This document shows, piece by piece, positions 49,418 to 57,575 of a DNA stretch of 64,000 bases (within the stretch, counting starts at the first letter, position 1; every line of letters begins with the position of its first letter). The notes beneath the pieces were generated by a model. It saw nothing but the letters and a program-made list of their open reading frames with translations, made no database searches and was not told the DNA's origin. Source of the DNA: Marinobacter vulgaris (GTDB taxonomy: Bacteria > Pseudomonadota > Gammaproteobacteria > Pseudomonadales > Oleiphilaceae); the NCBI RefSeq assembly GCF_003344045.1, contig NZ_QFWX01000003.1, forward strand, positions 586,375 to 650,374, read 5' to 3'. The translations under genes were made by a program, and so were the position numbers.

Positions 49418-49710
49418 TCCCGGTGCTGCTCCGGTTTGCGCCGGAAGTCCACCACATGGCCACTGACCTCCTCCGGCATCTGCAGGAAGAAATCCTTGTC
49501 GACGATGGCGTCCAGTACCTGCTGGCCGGTGGTTCGCGCCAGTTTGCGCTCCGGTGTCATGATCAGGTCCATGGCATGGATAGGGTTACCAAAGATCGAC
49601 CTCAAGCTCTCCGGCAAATCATCCCAGACCTGGCCGCGGCGAACGTAAAGATAGGTGTCGACTTTTTTACTGCTGCGAAACACCGATACAAAGGTTTTCC
49701 CATTCATCAT
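49414..49710 (-). CDS. YcgL domain-containing protein
   Basis: This 98-residue protein has the YcgL start (KTFVSVFRSSKKVDTYLYV) and the FGNPIHAMDL segment. The fold is known but its role is not; in E. coli it is near minC. It overlaps rnd by four bases at its 5' end and ycgN at its 3' end, so rnd-ycgL-ycgN is a coupled set. The start is the first of two adjacent ATG codons. Confidence 0.93.
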   Translation of the reverse strand: MMNGKTFVSVFRSSKKVDTYLYVRRGQVWDDLPESLRSIFGNPIHAMDLIMTPERKLARTTGQQVLDAIVDKDFFLQMPEEVSGHVVDFRRKPEQHRE

Positions 49711-50852
49711 GTCAGTAATTCCTCAATTCGTTCCCGTACCGGCACCAGGGTTTCGTGCCGCCAGCCTTGGTCAAACAGCCCGGCGGAAAGATCCCGCTGC
49801 TGCACCACCGCCTCCAGCCGTTTCCGCGGGGCCAGCAGCTCAACCGGGATATCCCGGGCCTCAGCTGCCTCAACCATCAGGCGCTTGAGCTGTTTGTAAA
49901 ACATCTGCTGCTCCCGGTTCAGTGGCGGAGCGATGGTCTCAATGCCGGAGTTATCCGCAGAGGCGGCATCCGCAACCATCTCGACGATTTTATCACCATA
50001 ACGGCGCACCACCGCAGGGGGAACACCCTGCACCGACGAGAGTTCCCGCACGGATCCGGGCAGGTTCTGGGCAATGGCGATCAACAACGGGTCCGCTACA
50101 ACACGGCCTCTGGGTCGGTCGCGACGCTTTGCTTCCTGCTCGCGCCAACGCACCAGATCCCTCAGTACCCCCTGCTGTTGACGGCTCAACGTCCACCCGC
50201 CCCGCAGCTTGAGATAGTGATTGTCCGGGTCATCCTGGGCCGCAAGCTCCCGGGAGAAGCGTGTCGACTCCTCACCAACGGCGTCCTCCAGTCCCCGCTC
50301 CCGCAACCGCGCCATTACCCAGTGGTACATCGGCACCAGAAAACGCACGTCGTCCAGGGCGTAACGTTCCTGGGCTTCGGAGAGCGGGCGCGAGACCCAG
50401 TCGGAGCGGGTGGCGGATTTATCGAGAGTCTCCCCGAACAGGGTTTCCACCAGGCGGGCGTAGCCAACGGAGAACCCTGCGCCGGCCAGAGCGGCCCCGA
50501 TCTGCAGATCAACGAGTCCCTGCGGCTCCAGTTGCAACCAGTGGCGGAACAACTCAAGGTCTTCGCTCATGGCATAGAGCAGCTTGGGAACGTTGGGGTT
50601 GGCCAGGATCCGGCGGAAACCCTCGGAAGCCTCGGCAACCTGAGGGTCTACCAGGCAGAAACGGTCTCCCAGTCCCAACTGAACGAGACCGGGGATCGGG
50701 TAGAAGGTATCCACCCGCTCGAATTCAGTATCCAGCGCCAGCGGCTCGCCTTTGCCCTCGGCAATCCAACGATCCAGCTCCTCAGGCTCCCGAATCCAGG
50801 AAACAGTCTCGGGTGCCGCAGCAACAGGTGCGGCCGGGTTGATAGCGTCCAT
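49707..50852 (-). CDS. rnd: Ribonuclease D
   Basis: RNase D is a 3'-5' exonuclease that trims tRNA and other RNA 3' ends. The DEDD exonuclease motif I reads LALDTEFERVDTF, motif II lies in LLYAMSEDLELFRHW and motif III in ALDDVRFL. An HRDC domain follows in the C-terminal half. At 381 residues it is normal, with a variable Pro/Ala-rich N-terminal stretch. It follows recR by 18 bases and overlaps ycgL, so the recR-rnd-ycgL-ycgN group reads as one unit. Confidence 0.94.
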   Translation of the reverse strand: MDAINPAAPVAAAPETVSWIREPEELDRWIAEGKGEPLALDTEFERVDTFYPIPGLVQLGLGDRFCLVDPQVAEASEGFRRILANPNVPKLLYAMSEDLELFRHWLQLEPQGLVDLQIGAALAGAGFSVGYARLVETLFGETLDKSATRSDWVSRPLSEAQERYALDDVRFLVPMYHWVMARLRERGLEDAVGEESTRFSRELAAQDDPDNHYLKLRGGWTLSRQQQGVLRDLVRWREQEAKRRDRPRGRVVADPLLIAIAQNLPGSVRELSSVQGVPPAVVRRYGDKIVEMVADAASADNSGIETIAPPLNREQQMFYKQLKRLMVEAAEARDIPVELLAPRKRLEAVVQQRDLSAGLFDQGWRHETLVPVRERIEELLT

Positions 50853-50870
50853 AAAAAAGCCCGGTCAGGT

Positions 50871-51473
50871 TCAGTCAGTCAGGGGTTTGCGGCCACGGAA
50901 GGCATGAGTGAGGGTGAAGCCATCCACGTAACCCAGCTCGCCACCCACGGGAATGCCATGGGCAAGGCGGGTAATAAGAATATTGCTGCCATCCAGCCTG
51001 TCAGCAATATAGTGAGCCGTGGCTTCACCCTCCACAGTGGGATTGGTGGCCAGGATCAGTTCGGTCACGCCTTCTTGATGGATTCGCCTGAGCAGCCGTT
51101 CGATGCCGATCTCTTCAGGGCCCACGCCGTCAATCGGCGACAGGTGCCCCATCAGCACAAAATAACTGCCACGGTAATCGCCCGCCTGCTCGATGGCCAG
51201 CAGGTCCGACGGGCTTTCCACCACGCACAGGGTACCGTTACGGCGCTCCGGATTCTCGCAGATATTGCAGGTGGGCGTATCGGCAAAGTTCTGGCAGCTT
51301 TCGCAGCGGCGCACGCCGGTCATGGCCCGCTCCAGCGCATCAGACAGCCGCGAGCCACCGGAACGCCCCCGTTCCAGCAGGTGAAATGCCATTCGCTGAG
51401 CCGTTTTCTGACCGACACCAGGCAGACAGCGCAGTGATTCCACCAGCTCGTCCACCAACGGACTAAAAGCCAT
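50871..51473 (-). CDS. recR: Recombination mediator RecR
   Basis: RecR works with RecF and RecO to load RecA on SSB-coated gaps. The N-terminal helix-hairpin-helix ([20 protein letters not shown]) is followed by a four-cysteine zinc finger ([16 protein letters not shown]) and a Toprim domain ([15 protein letters not shown]). The ATG at 51473 is preceded by GAGG seven bases away; it is preferred over a TTG two codons upstream. 200 residues is normal. The dnaX-ybaB-recR order is conserved in gammaproteobacteria. Confidence 0.96.
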   Translation of the reverse strand: MAFSPLVDELVESLRCLPGVGQKTAQRMAFHLLERGRSGGSRLSDALERAMTGVRRCESCQNFADTPTCNICENPERRNGTLCVVESPSDLLAIEQAGDYRGSYFVLMGHLSPIDGVGPEEIGIERLLRRIHQEGVTELILATNPTVEGEATAHYIADRLDGSNILITRLAHGIPVGGELGYVDGFTLTHAFRGRKPLTD

Positions 51474-51485
51474 CAGCAATCCTCA

Positions 51486-51809
51486 TCAGAACGGCATTTT
51501 GAAGCCCGGGGGCATGCCCATGCCGGACATCATGCCCGACATTGCGTCTTTCTGGTTTTCCTCGACACGGCGCACGGCGTCGTTGATAGCCGCCGCCAGC
51601 AGGTCCTCGAGGATTTCCTTGTCTTCGCTCAGCAGAGACGGATCGATGTCCACCTTTCGCACATCGTGGCGACCATTCATGGTCACCTTGACCAGGCCCG
51701 CTCCGGACTCGCCGGTAATCTCGGCCTTGGCGGCCTCTTCCTGGGCCTTCTTCATGTCTTCCTGCATCTGCTGGGCCTTTTTCATCAGGTCGCCCATATT
51801 ATTCATCAT
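51486..51809 (-). CDS. ybaB: YbaB/EbfC nucleoid-associated protein
   Basis: The small DNA-binding protein has the family's helical start ([19 protein letters not shown]) and the [19 protein letters not shown] strand region. It forms dimeric tweezers on DNA. The ATG at 51809 with AAGG five bases upstream is chosen over a GTG two codons earlier; length is 107 residues. It lies 13 bases upstream of recR and 34 after dnaX. Confidence 0.95.
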   Translation of the reverse strand: MMNNMGDLMKKAQQMQEDMKKAQEEAAKAEITGESGAGLVKVTMNGRHDVRKVDIDPSLLSEDKEILEDLLAAAINDAVRRVEENQKDAMSGMMSGMGMPPGFKMPF

Positions 51810-51842
51810 GTTCACCTTCTTCAGAATTGGCTTGAGAGTGCC

Positions 51843-53702
51843 TCACACGGGGCGGATACTGTCTTCGACTACCCTTGCCTCGAATCGTTCAACGATAGAC
51901 TTTACCGCCGGATCACTGCGAATGGCCTCTTCCGCGGCCTTCTGGCGCGCCAGTCGACGGCGTTCTTCCCAGGCCGCCGGTGTCCTGCCGCCAGCATCGC
52001 CCTGCTCCACACGCAGGGTTATGGTGTCGCCGAACCGATTCCTCAATGCCTCCAGGATCTTTTCTTCATGGCGGGCGTTCAGCAGGCGGGCATGGCCTTC
52101 ATCGATGGTCAGTACGATGTCATTGCCAGTACGGCTCATGGCGGCATTACTCGCCAGATTGCCCGGCATGCCGGCAATGCCGAGACTGCGAAAATCCCGC
52201 TCCCAGGAAAACGCCTCGGTGTCGGCCGGCGTTTCAGCCTGAGCAACAGGAGGCTGTTCGGCGACCGACTCAGAAGCAGGCTCCTCTACCAAGTCGGGTT
52301 CAACAGCCGCCGACTCTGCAGCCGCATCAAGGCTTGCCAGCCAGGCGTCGTCGGCCTCCACCGGTGGCGGGCCGGAATCCTGTTCATACTCGACGGTTGG
52401 TGGTGCAACCTCTTCCTGCACTGGATGTTCGGGTTCAGCGCGTTCCGGCACGGCCGGTTCTTCGGGCGCAGACTGCTCGGCCACAGGTTCGGAGTGCCGG
52501 TGCTCTGGCTGTTGGGCCTGAGGCTCAGGCGCCGCAGGGCCAGGCTCGGGGTCTTCCCGTGATTCCTGTCCGGCAGAGGCCCCACCGGAGGCAATTGCCG
52601 GCGGCTCCCTGCGATCAGCACCCGGGCGGAACGCCAGCATGCGCAACAGTGTCATTTCAAACCCCATGCGCGCATCCGGTGTGACCGCCAGATCTTTACG
52701 GCCCATCAGCGCGGCCTGGTAGAACAGCTGTGCATCTTCTGCACTCAGCCGGCGCGCCAGTGATTCCACCTGGGCCGCATCCCCAAGGGCATTATCGACA
52801 CTGCCCAGGACCACCTGCTCCATGGTCACGCGATGGAACAACGACAGAAGGTCCGCCAGGATCACGCTGTAGTCCGGCGCAAAGTCGGAGACACGGCTGA
52901 TTTCAGAGAGCAGCGCCGGGCCGTCGTTTTCGACCAGCGCATTGACCAGTTTTTCGATATCCCTCTGGTCAATGGTGCCCAGCATGTTACTGACGTCGCT
53001 GGCAGACAGCTTCTGGTTACCGAAGGCAATAGCCTGGTCCGTCAGACTGAGGGCGTCGCGCATGCTGCCATCGGCGGCACGGGCCAGCAGCCACAGGGCC
53101 GGCTCCTCGAAAGGAATGCCTTCCTCGGTCAGAACGTACCGCAGATGCCCGGCAATATGCTCCGGCGTCATCCGCTTGAGATTGAACTGCAGACAGCGGG
53201 ACAGCACCGTGACCGGCAGCTTCTGGGGGTCCGTGGTGGCGAGCAGGAATTTGACGTGTTCCGGGGGCTCTTCCAGGGTTTTCAGAAAGGCGTTGAAAGA
53301 CTGATTGGTGAGCATGTGCACCTCGTCGATGAGGTACACCTTGAAGCGGCCACGGGAGGGCGAGTACTGGACGTTATCCGTCAGCTCCCGCATGTCGTCC
53401 ACACCGGTACGGGAGGCGGCGTCGATTTCAATCAGGTCGACAAACCGCCCTTCCTGAATTTCCCGGCAACTGGAGCAGGTGCCACAGGGCGTGGCGGTCA
53501 CCCCGGTTTCGCAGTTCAGGCAACGGGCCAGCAGGCGGCCAATGGTGGTCTTGCCCACACCCCGGGTACCGGTAAACAGATAGGCGTGGTGCAGCCGCTG
53601 GTTGTCCAGGGCATGGATCAACGCCTGGAGCACATGCTCCTGGCCGACCATATCTTCGAATGTCCGGGGGCGCCACTTACGGGCAAGTACCTGGTAGCTC
53701 AT
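51843..53702 (-). CDS. dnaX: DNA polymerase III tau/gamma subunit
   Basis: DnaX drives the clamp loader. The Walker A motif is TGTRGVGKTTIGRLLAR, the zinc cysteines are in CLNCETG...CGTCSSC, and the sensor region is DPQKLPVTVLSRCLQF. A Pro/Glu-rich linker (about residues 385-500) precedes the tau-specific C-terminal domain that contacts the polymerase. The start is the ATG at 53702 (MSYQVLARKWRPRTF); a longer start at 53738 adds 12 residues. No slippery heptamer for a gamma frameshift was found. About 619 residues, with ffs upstream. Confidence 0.95.
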   Translation of the reverse strand: MSYQVLARKWRPRTFEDMVGQEHVLQALIHALDNQRLHHAYLFTGTRGVGKTTIGRLLARCLNCETGVTATPCGTCSSCREIQEGRFVDLIEIDAASRTGVDDMRELTDNVQYSPSRGRFKVYLIDEVHMLTNQSFNAFLKTLEEPPEHVKFLLATTDPQKLPVTVLSRCLQFNLKRMTPEHIAGHLRYVLTEEGIPFEEPALWLLARAADGSMRDALSLTDQAIAFGNQKLSASDVSNMLGTIDQRDIEKLVNALVENDGPALLSEISRVSDFAPDYSVILADLLSLFHRVTMEQVVLGSVDNALGDAAQVESLARRLSAEDAQLFYQAALMGRKDLAVTPDARMGFEMTLLRMLAFRPGADRREPPAIASGGASAGQESREDPEPGPAAPEPQAQQPEHRHSEPVAEQSAPEEPAVPERAEPEHPVQEEVAPPTVEYEQDSGPPPVEADDAWLASLDAAAESAAVEPDLVEEPASESVAEQPPVAQAETPADTEAFSWERDFRSLGIAGMPGNLASNAAMSRTGNDIVLTIDEGHARLLNARHEEKILEALRNRFGDTITLRVEQGDAGGRTPAAWEERRRLARQKAAEEAIRSDPAVKSIVERFEARVVEDSIRPV

Positions 53703-53842
53703 GTTCTGCCAACTGCCGTGAAAAATAGGTTCAACCATAGCACGGTCGTGAGGTCAGAAGAAGTCGATGACGGAGGATCCGCAGAGGATAAACGAGGTAT
53801 TGAAAAGGGTATTTCTGGAGGAAATCAGAAGAGAAATCTGGG

Positions 53843-53952
53843 GGTGGCCCCACCAGCGACACTCCGGCACACAAGTCCACCGCTTCGGCTGCTCCCTTCC
53901 GGGCCTGACCGGGTTCACGGTTTATCGTTGCGGAGGCACCAATGGGGCCACC
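53843..53952 (-). ncRNA. ffs: Signal recognition particle RNA (4.5S RNA)
   Basis: On the minus strand the segment reads GGTGGCCCC at the 5' end and pairs with TGGGGCCACC at the 3' end. The conserved apical hairpin GGTCAGGCCCGGAAGGGAGC, ending with AGCAGCC, is the Ffh binding site; the GGAA tetraloop and AGCAG asymmetric loop are intact. Length is about 110 bases, as for the small bacterial type. The molecule is the RNA part of the particle that targets inner-membrane proteins. ffs upstream of dnaX is a standard gammaproteobacterial arrangement. Confidence 0.95.
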
Positions 53953-54049
53953 ATAACGGGCTTCACGGCGAAATCCCCTGAAGCGGCGCGCATATTAGCA
54001 AAAGGGCCCAGGCACTACAATCCCAAAGCCACGACGATGCCAAAACGAC

Positions 54050-54730
54050 CTACAACGGCAATGGCACCTCATCACAACGAAACCAGCAGGCGATGCTGTA
54101 ACGGGTGCGATTGGCCGGCAGGACCTCGTGGGGAATTTCCTCGCTCATAAACAGTGCCATCCGCCCTGCCAGAGGCAGCACCGTGCCGCACACCTCATTC
54201 TCGTTCTCACGATTGTAGATTTGAAGCGCACCACCGTCGGACTGGTCCCACCCGTCGTTCAGGTACAGCACCAGACTGACAACCCGGGAAGCCCGGCCCT
54301 GGAAGCTATCCACATGGCGACGGTAAAAATCCCCTGCATGATAGGTCGCGTAATGGGCTTCGAATCGCTTGAGGCCCAGGAAAAGGCGCTGATTCAACCC
54401 AAGCCGGACGGATTCGAAAAAAGCAGACAGTTCCGCCTGGACCGGTGTTTCGCCCTGCAGCCAGGCAATCTTGTCACGGCGAACGGACCGGTCCCGAAGC
54501 AGGTCCGCGCCCCGGCCGACACCGGCTTTTCGAAGCGCCGCCGAGCGGTCCAGTATCTGCACTTCGTTGTGCAGCCCTGCCAACAAATCCGCCCCAAGGC
54601 GAACGGACACATCCTGGCTCATCCAGCCGTGCTCAGTCAGACCATCGGCAAGCTCATCAAGCCACTGATCACTGACAAGGGGCTCTGGCAAGTATTCCGG
54701 AAAAACGGGCGAAACAATCTGGTTAATCAT
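54050..54730 (-). CDS. 2-oxoglutarate/Fe(II) prolyl-hydroxylase-like dioxygenase
   Basis: The 226-residue protein has the double-stranded beta-helix metal ligands H139-x-D141 (in FYRRHVDSF) and H201 (in EIPHEVLPANR), with a likely 2-oxoglutarate-binding Arg soon after (Arg208 or Arg210). Sequence order and spacing match the SM-20/EGLN-like group and the Pseudomonas PPHD, which hydroxylates a proline of elongation factor Tu. The ATG at 54730 with GGAG eight bases upstream is the start; longer in-frame starts reach into the divergent mutarotase gene. No signal peptide. Oxygen sensing via EF-Tu is inferred from family only. Confidence 0.86.
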   Translation of the reverse strand: MINQIVSPVFPEYLPEPLVSDQWLDELADGLTEHGWMSQDVSVRLGADLLAGLHNEVQILDRSAALRKAGVGRGADLLRDRSVRRDKIAWLQGETPVQAELSAFFESVRLGLNQRLFLGLKRFEAHYATYHAGDFYRRHVDSFQGRASRVVSLVLYLNDGWDQSDGGALQIYNRENENEVCGTVLPLAGRMALFMSEEIPHEVLPANRTRYSIACWFRCDEVPLPL

Positions 54731-54873
54731 TGAACAGTCTCCGGCGGGATCGGGCGATTTTATGCCGGTTTCTCGCCGTAAAGACAGTTTTAATTTACTC
54801 TGATCGTAAGCAAATGCCGTAACACCGGTCCGCAATCGTTCAGCCACAATAAAAAGCAGTAACGAGGCAGCAA

Positions 54874-55767
54874 GTGACACTGAAACCCGGGCACTGGTCA
54901 TTTACCCGCTGGGCAACCATCGGGCAACTGGAAGCCATAGAAGTACACCATCCCCAATTTCGCGCCCGCCTGTTTCTGCAGGGCGCCCACCTGACCTCCT
55001 TTGCTCCCCGGGATGAGTCTGACTGGCTATGGCTCAGCGACACCGCACGTTTTGAGCCGGGCCATGCCATTCGCGGTGGTATTCCGGTTTGCTGGCCCTG
55101 GTTTGGTGTTCCCGACAGGAACCCTCCGGAAGTTCGCCGCCGCATAAAAACCGACGCCTCCCACGGCTTTGCCCGCACTGCCCTCTGGACGCTTGAGGAT
55201 GTGCGCGAGACCGCCCAGGAAGTGGAAATCAGCCTGTCCCTGGATGCAAACACCGATTTCGCCGACGCCTGGGACGGGCGTGCGCTTCTTCTGATGACCT
55301 TCAACTTTTCCGCCGACGGATGCCAGGCGGTACTGAGCACCACCAGCCTGGGGTCAGCCCCCATTGCATTCAGCCAGGCACTTCACAGCTACCTGCCCAC
55401 GGCGGATATCCACCACACCCGGATCGAAGGGCTGGACGACTGCGGCTACGTGGATGCCCTGCAAGACTGGAGCTACCGCACCCAGCGCGGCGCCGTGCGG
55501 TTTGAAGGGGAAACCGACCGCATCTACGAGAGCGGAGCCCCGCTGATCATCACGACTCCGACCGGAAACCGGAAACTGACCGCCATTGGCAGCGACTCCA
55601 CCGTGGTCTGGAACCCGGGGGCCGACAAGGCAGCCCGGTTGTCGGATTTCCCCGATGAGGCCTGGCAGTCCATGCTGTGTGTGGAAACGGCCAATGCCCT
55701 CGGCGATTACCGGGTGTTGAATGAAGGTCAAAGCCACACCCTCGGCGTTATGATTGAAAGCATTTGA
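54874..55767 (+). CDS. D-hexose-6-phosphate mutarotase (YeaD-like)
   Basis: This 297-residue aldose-1-epimerase-family protein contains HLTSFAPRDESDWLWLSD, the AIRGGIPVCWPWFG loop, the catalytic His in DASHGFAR and the Glu in VCVETANAL-like context (CVETANALGDYRVLNEG). It interconverts anomers of hexose 6-phosphates. The GTG start at 54874 follows AGG by six bases. Its end overlaps the upstream TTG of the acyltransferase but leaves 16 bases before the ATG chosen there. Confidence 0.92.
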   Translation: MTLKPGHWSFTRWATIGQLEAIEVHHPQFRARLFLQGAHLTSFAPRDESDWLWLSDTARFEPGHAIRGGIPVCWPWFGVPDRNPPEVRRRIKTDASHGFARTALWTLEDVRETAQEVEISLSLDANTDFADAWDGRALLLMTFNFSADGCQAVLSTTSLGSAPIAFSQALHSYLPTADIHHTRIEGLDDCGYVDALQDWSYRTQRGAVRFEGETDRIYESGAPLIITTPTGNRKLTAIGSDSTVVWNPGADKAARLSDFPDEAWQSMLCVETANALGDYRVLNEGQSHTLGVMIESI

Positions 55768-55783
55768 AACTCAGGGAGCCCAC

Positions 55784-56599
55784 ATGGGTCTAGCATCGTT
55801 TCTGAAATCCAGGCTGATACCGGCTGAGCTGGACAGCCATGTCGATCGTATCCGCAAACCGATAGGCACGCTCGGGTATGATCCCTGGGGCTATAACAAC
55901 GAGGTGATGAAATACGGCCTGGGCCTTACCCGCCAGCTCTATGAAAAGTATTTTCGGGTCGAGGCCACCGGCGTGGAGAAGATACCGGCCGAAGGGCCCG
56001 TGCTGATTGTCGCCAACCACAGCGGGCAATTGCCCATGGACGGGTTGCTGATCGGCTATGCCTTGGCAACACGCGAGGAGAACCCCCGCATTCCCAGAGC
56101 CATGATCGAACGTTTCTTTCCCACCGTGCCCTACCTTGGCAACCTGCTGAACGAGTGCGGAGCCGTGCTCGGCGACCCCACCAACTGCGCCAAGATGCTG
56201 GCCAACGGCGAGGCGGTCATCGTATTTCCGGAAGGTATTCGCGGCTCCGGCAAGCTGTACAAGGACCGCTACCAGCTCAAACGGTTTGGCAACGGCTTCA
56301 TGCACCTGGCCATGAAGTACAAGGCCCCCATTGTTCCCGTGGGCGTGGTTGGCTGCGAGGAAACCATTCCCGCCATCGCCAACATCAAGCCACTGGCGAA
56401 CCTGCTGGGCGTGCCCTACGCCCCCGTGGCTCTGCCGGTTGTGCTGCCTGCCAAGGTTCACCTGAACTTCGGTGACCCGATGATGTTCGACGATCTGGAA
56501 ATCCCCGAAGAACAGGTCACCGAGCGGGTGGAACAGGTAAAAGCGGCAATCAGCGAACTGATTGATACCGGGCTCAGCGAAAGAAAAAGGCTGTTCTGA
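55784..56599 (+). CDS. Lysophospholipid acyltransferase-family protein
   Basis: The 271-residue protein has the acyltransferase active site in VANHSGQLPMDG, where His and Asp are six residues apart, as in the MGAT-like branch rather than the H-x4-D PlsC form. The phosphate-site FPEGIRGSGK and IVPVGVVG segments are present. The ATG at 55784 has GGGAG five bases upstream; a TTG further up lacks one. It overlaps the SDR gene by one base (TGATG). The acyl and acceptor groups cannot be inferred. Next to prsKRT, a role in envelope lipid or polysaccharide is conceivable. Confidence 0.88.
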   Translation: MGLASFLKSRLIPAELDSHVDRIRKPIGTLGYDPWGYNNEVMKYGLGLTRQLYEKYFRVEATGVEKIPAEGPVLIVANHSGQLPMDGLLIGYALATREENPRIPRAMIERFFPTVPYLGNLLNECGAVLGDPTNCAKMLANGEAVIVFPEGIRGSGKLYKDRYQLKRFGNGFMHLAMKYKAPIVPVGVVGCEETIPAIANIKPLANLLGVPYAPVALPVVLPAKVHLNFGDPMMFDDLEIPEEQVTERVEQVKAAISELIDTGLSERKRLF

Positions 56600-57546
56600 T
56601 GGATGAACAACGCAGACCTCACATTCTTGTCACCGGCGCCGCCGGTGCCCTGGCACAACAGGTGATCGACCGGTTGCGGGAAACCTGTGACCTGGTCGCG
56701 GTGGATTTCCGCGATCAGGTTTACCTGGGCGATGACATCCCCAGCTACTGCATCGACTTCAACAAGCGTTCCTTCGAGGACCTGTTCCGGCGGTACAAAT
56801 TCGATGGCGTCATCCACCTCGGCCGCATCATGTCCAGCCAGCTCACCCGCATGCGTCGCTACAACGCCAACGTGCTGGGCACCCAGAAACTGCTGGACCT
56901 GAGCCACAAGTACGGAATAAAACGGATCGTGGTGTTATCCACGTTCCATGTCTACGGCGCCGTTGCCTACAACCCGGCACTGATCGACGAGGAGGCCCCC
57001 CTGAAAAGCGCGGGCCTGAGCGCAGACCTGATCGATTCCGTGGAGCTGGAAAATCTCGCCAACATCTACCTGTGGCGTTACCCGGATCTGAACATTTCCA
57101 TCCTGCGTCCCTGTAACATCGTCGGACCGGGCGTGCGCAATTCCATCAGCACCCTGCTCGGCATGGAGCGGGCACCGGTACTGGCGGGTTTCTCACCGAT
57201 CATGCAGTTCATTCATATCGACGATATGGCCGACGCCATCGTGCTGGCCTACAACAAACCAAAGCGCGGCGTATTCAATGTTGCCCCGGAAGACTGGGTC
57301 GCCTATCAACATGCGCTCAAGCTCTGTGGTTGCAAGCCCATACCGATACCGTCCATCCCGCCGGTACTGCCCAAAATGATATTGGGCACCCTGAAGCTGC
57401 GAAGTTTTCCTTCGTATTTGATGGCGTTTTTCAAGTATCCTGTCGTCATTGACGGCAGAGCATTCGCCCGGGAGTTCGAGTTCACCCCCCGGCGGCCGCT
57501 GAAAGAAATATTCCGGTTTTACCGCGAGAACAAAAAACCGGTGTAA
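56599..57546 (+). CDS. NAD-dependent epimerase/dehydratase-family protein, catalytic Y-x3-K lacking
   Basis: The 315-residue protein has an N-terminal Rossmann motif (ILVTGAAGALAQQVIDRL), but the expected Tyr-x3-Lys of extended SDR enzymes is replaced near residue 155 (LIDSVELENLANIY). The NIVGPGVRN and FIHIDDMADAIV segments otherwise fit the family. It may bind a nucleotide or sugar without being a standard epimerase. It starts on the stop of the acyltransferase gene and lies 29 bases before prsK. Confidence 0.85.
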   Translation: MDEQRRPHILVTGAAGALAQQVIDRLRETCDLVAVDFRDQVYLGDDIPSYCIDFNKRSFEDLFRRYKFDGVIHLGRIMSSQLTRMRRYNANVLGTQKLLDLSHKYGIKRIVVLSTFHVYGAVAYNPALIDEEAPLKSAGLSADLIDSVELENLANIYLWRYPDLNISILRPCNIVGPGVRNSISTLLGMERAPVLAGFSPIMQFIHIDDMADAIVLAYNKPKRGVFNVAPEDWVAYQHALKLCGCKPIPIPSIPPVLPKMILGTLKLRSFPSYLMAFFKYPVVIDGRAFAREFEFTPRRPLKEIFRFYRENKKPV

Positions 57547-57575
57547 ACAATGGCGCCTAACGCAGGACGCGAGCC

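Noticed and set aside
52200..52650. A programmed frameshift site in dnaX for a short gamma form
   Set aside because: The Pro/Glu linker contains no A-rich slippery heptamer followed by a strong hairpin, so only the full-length product is called.
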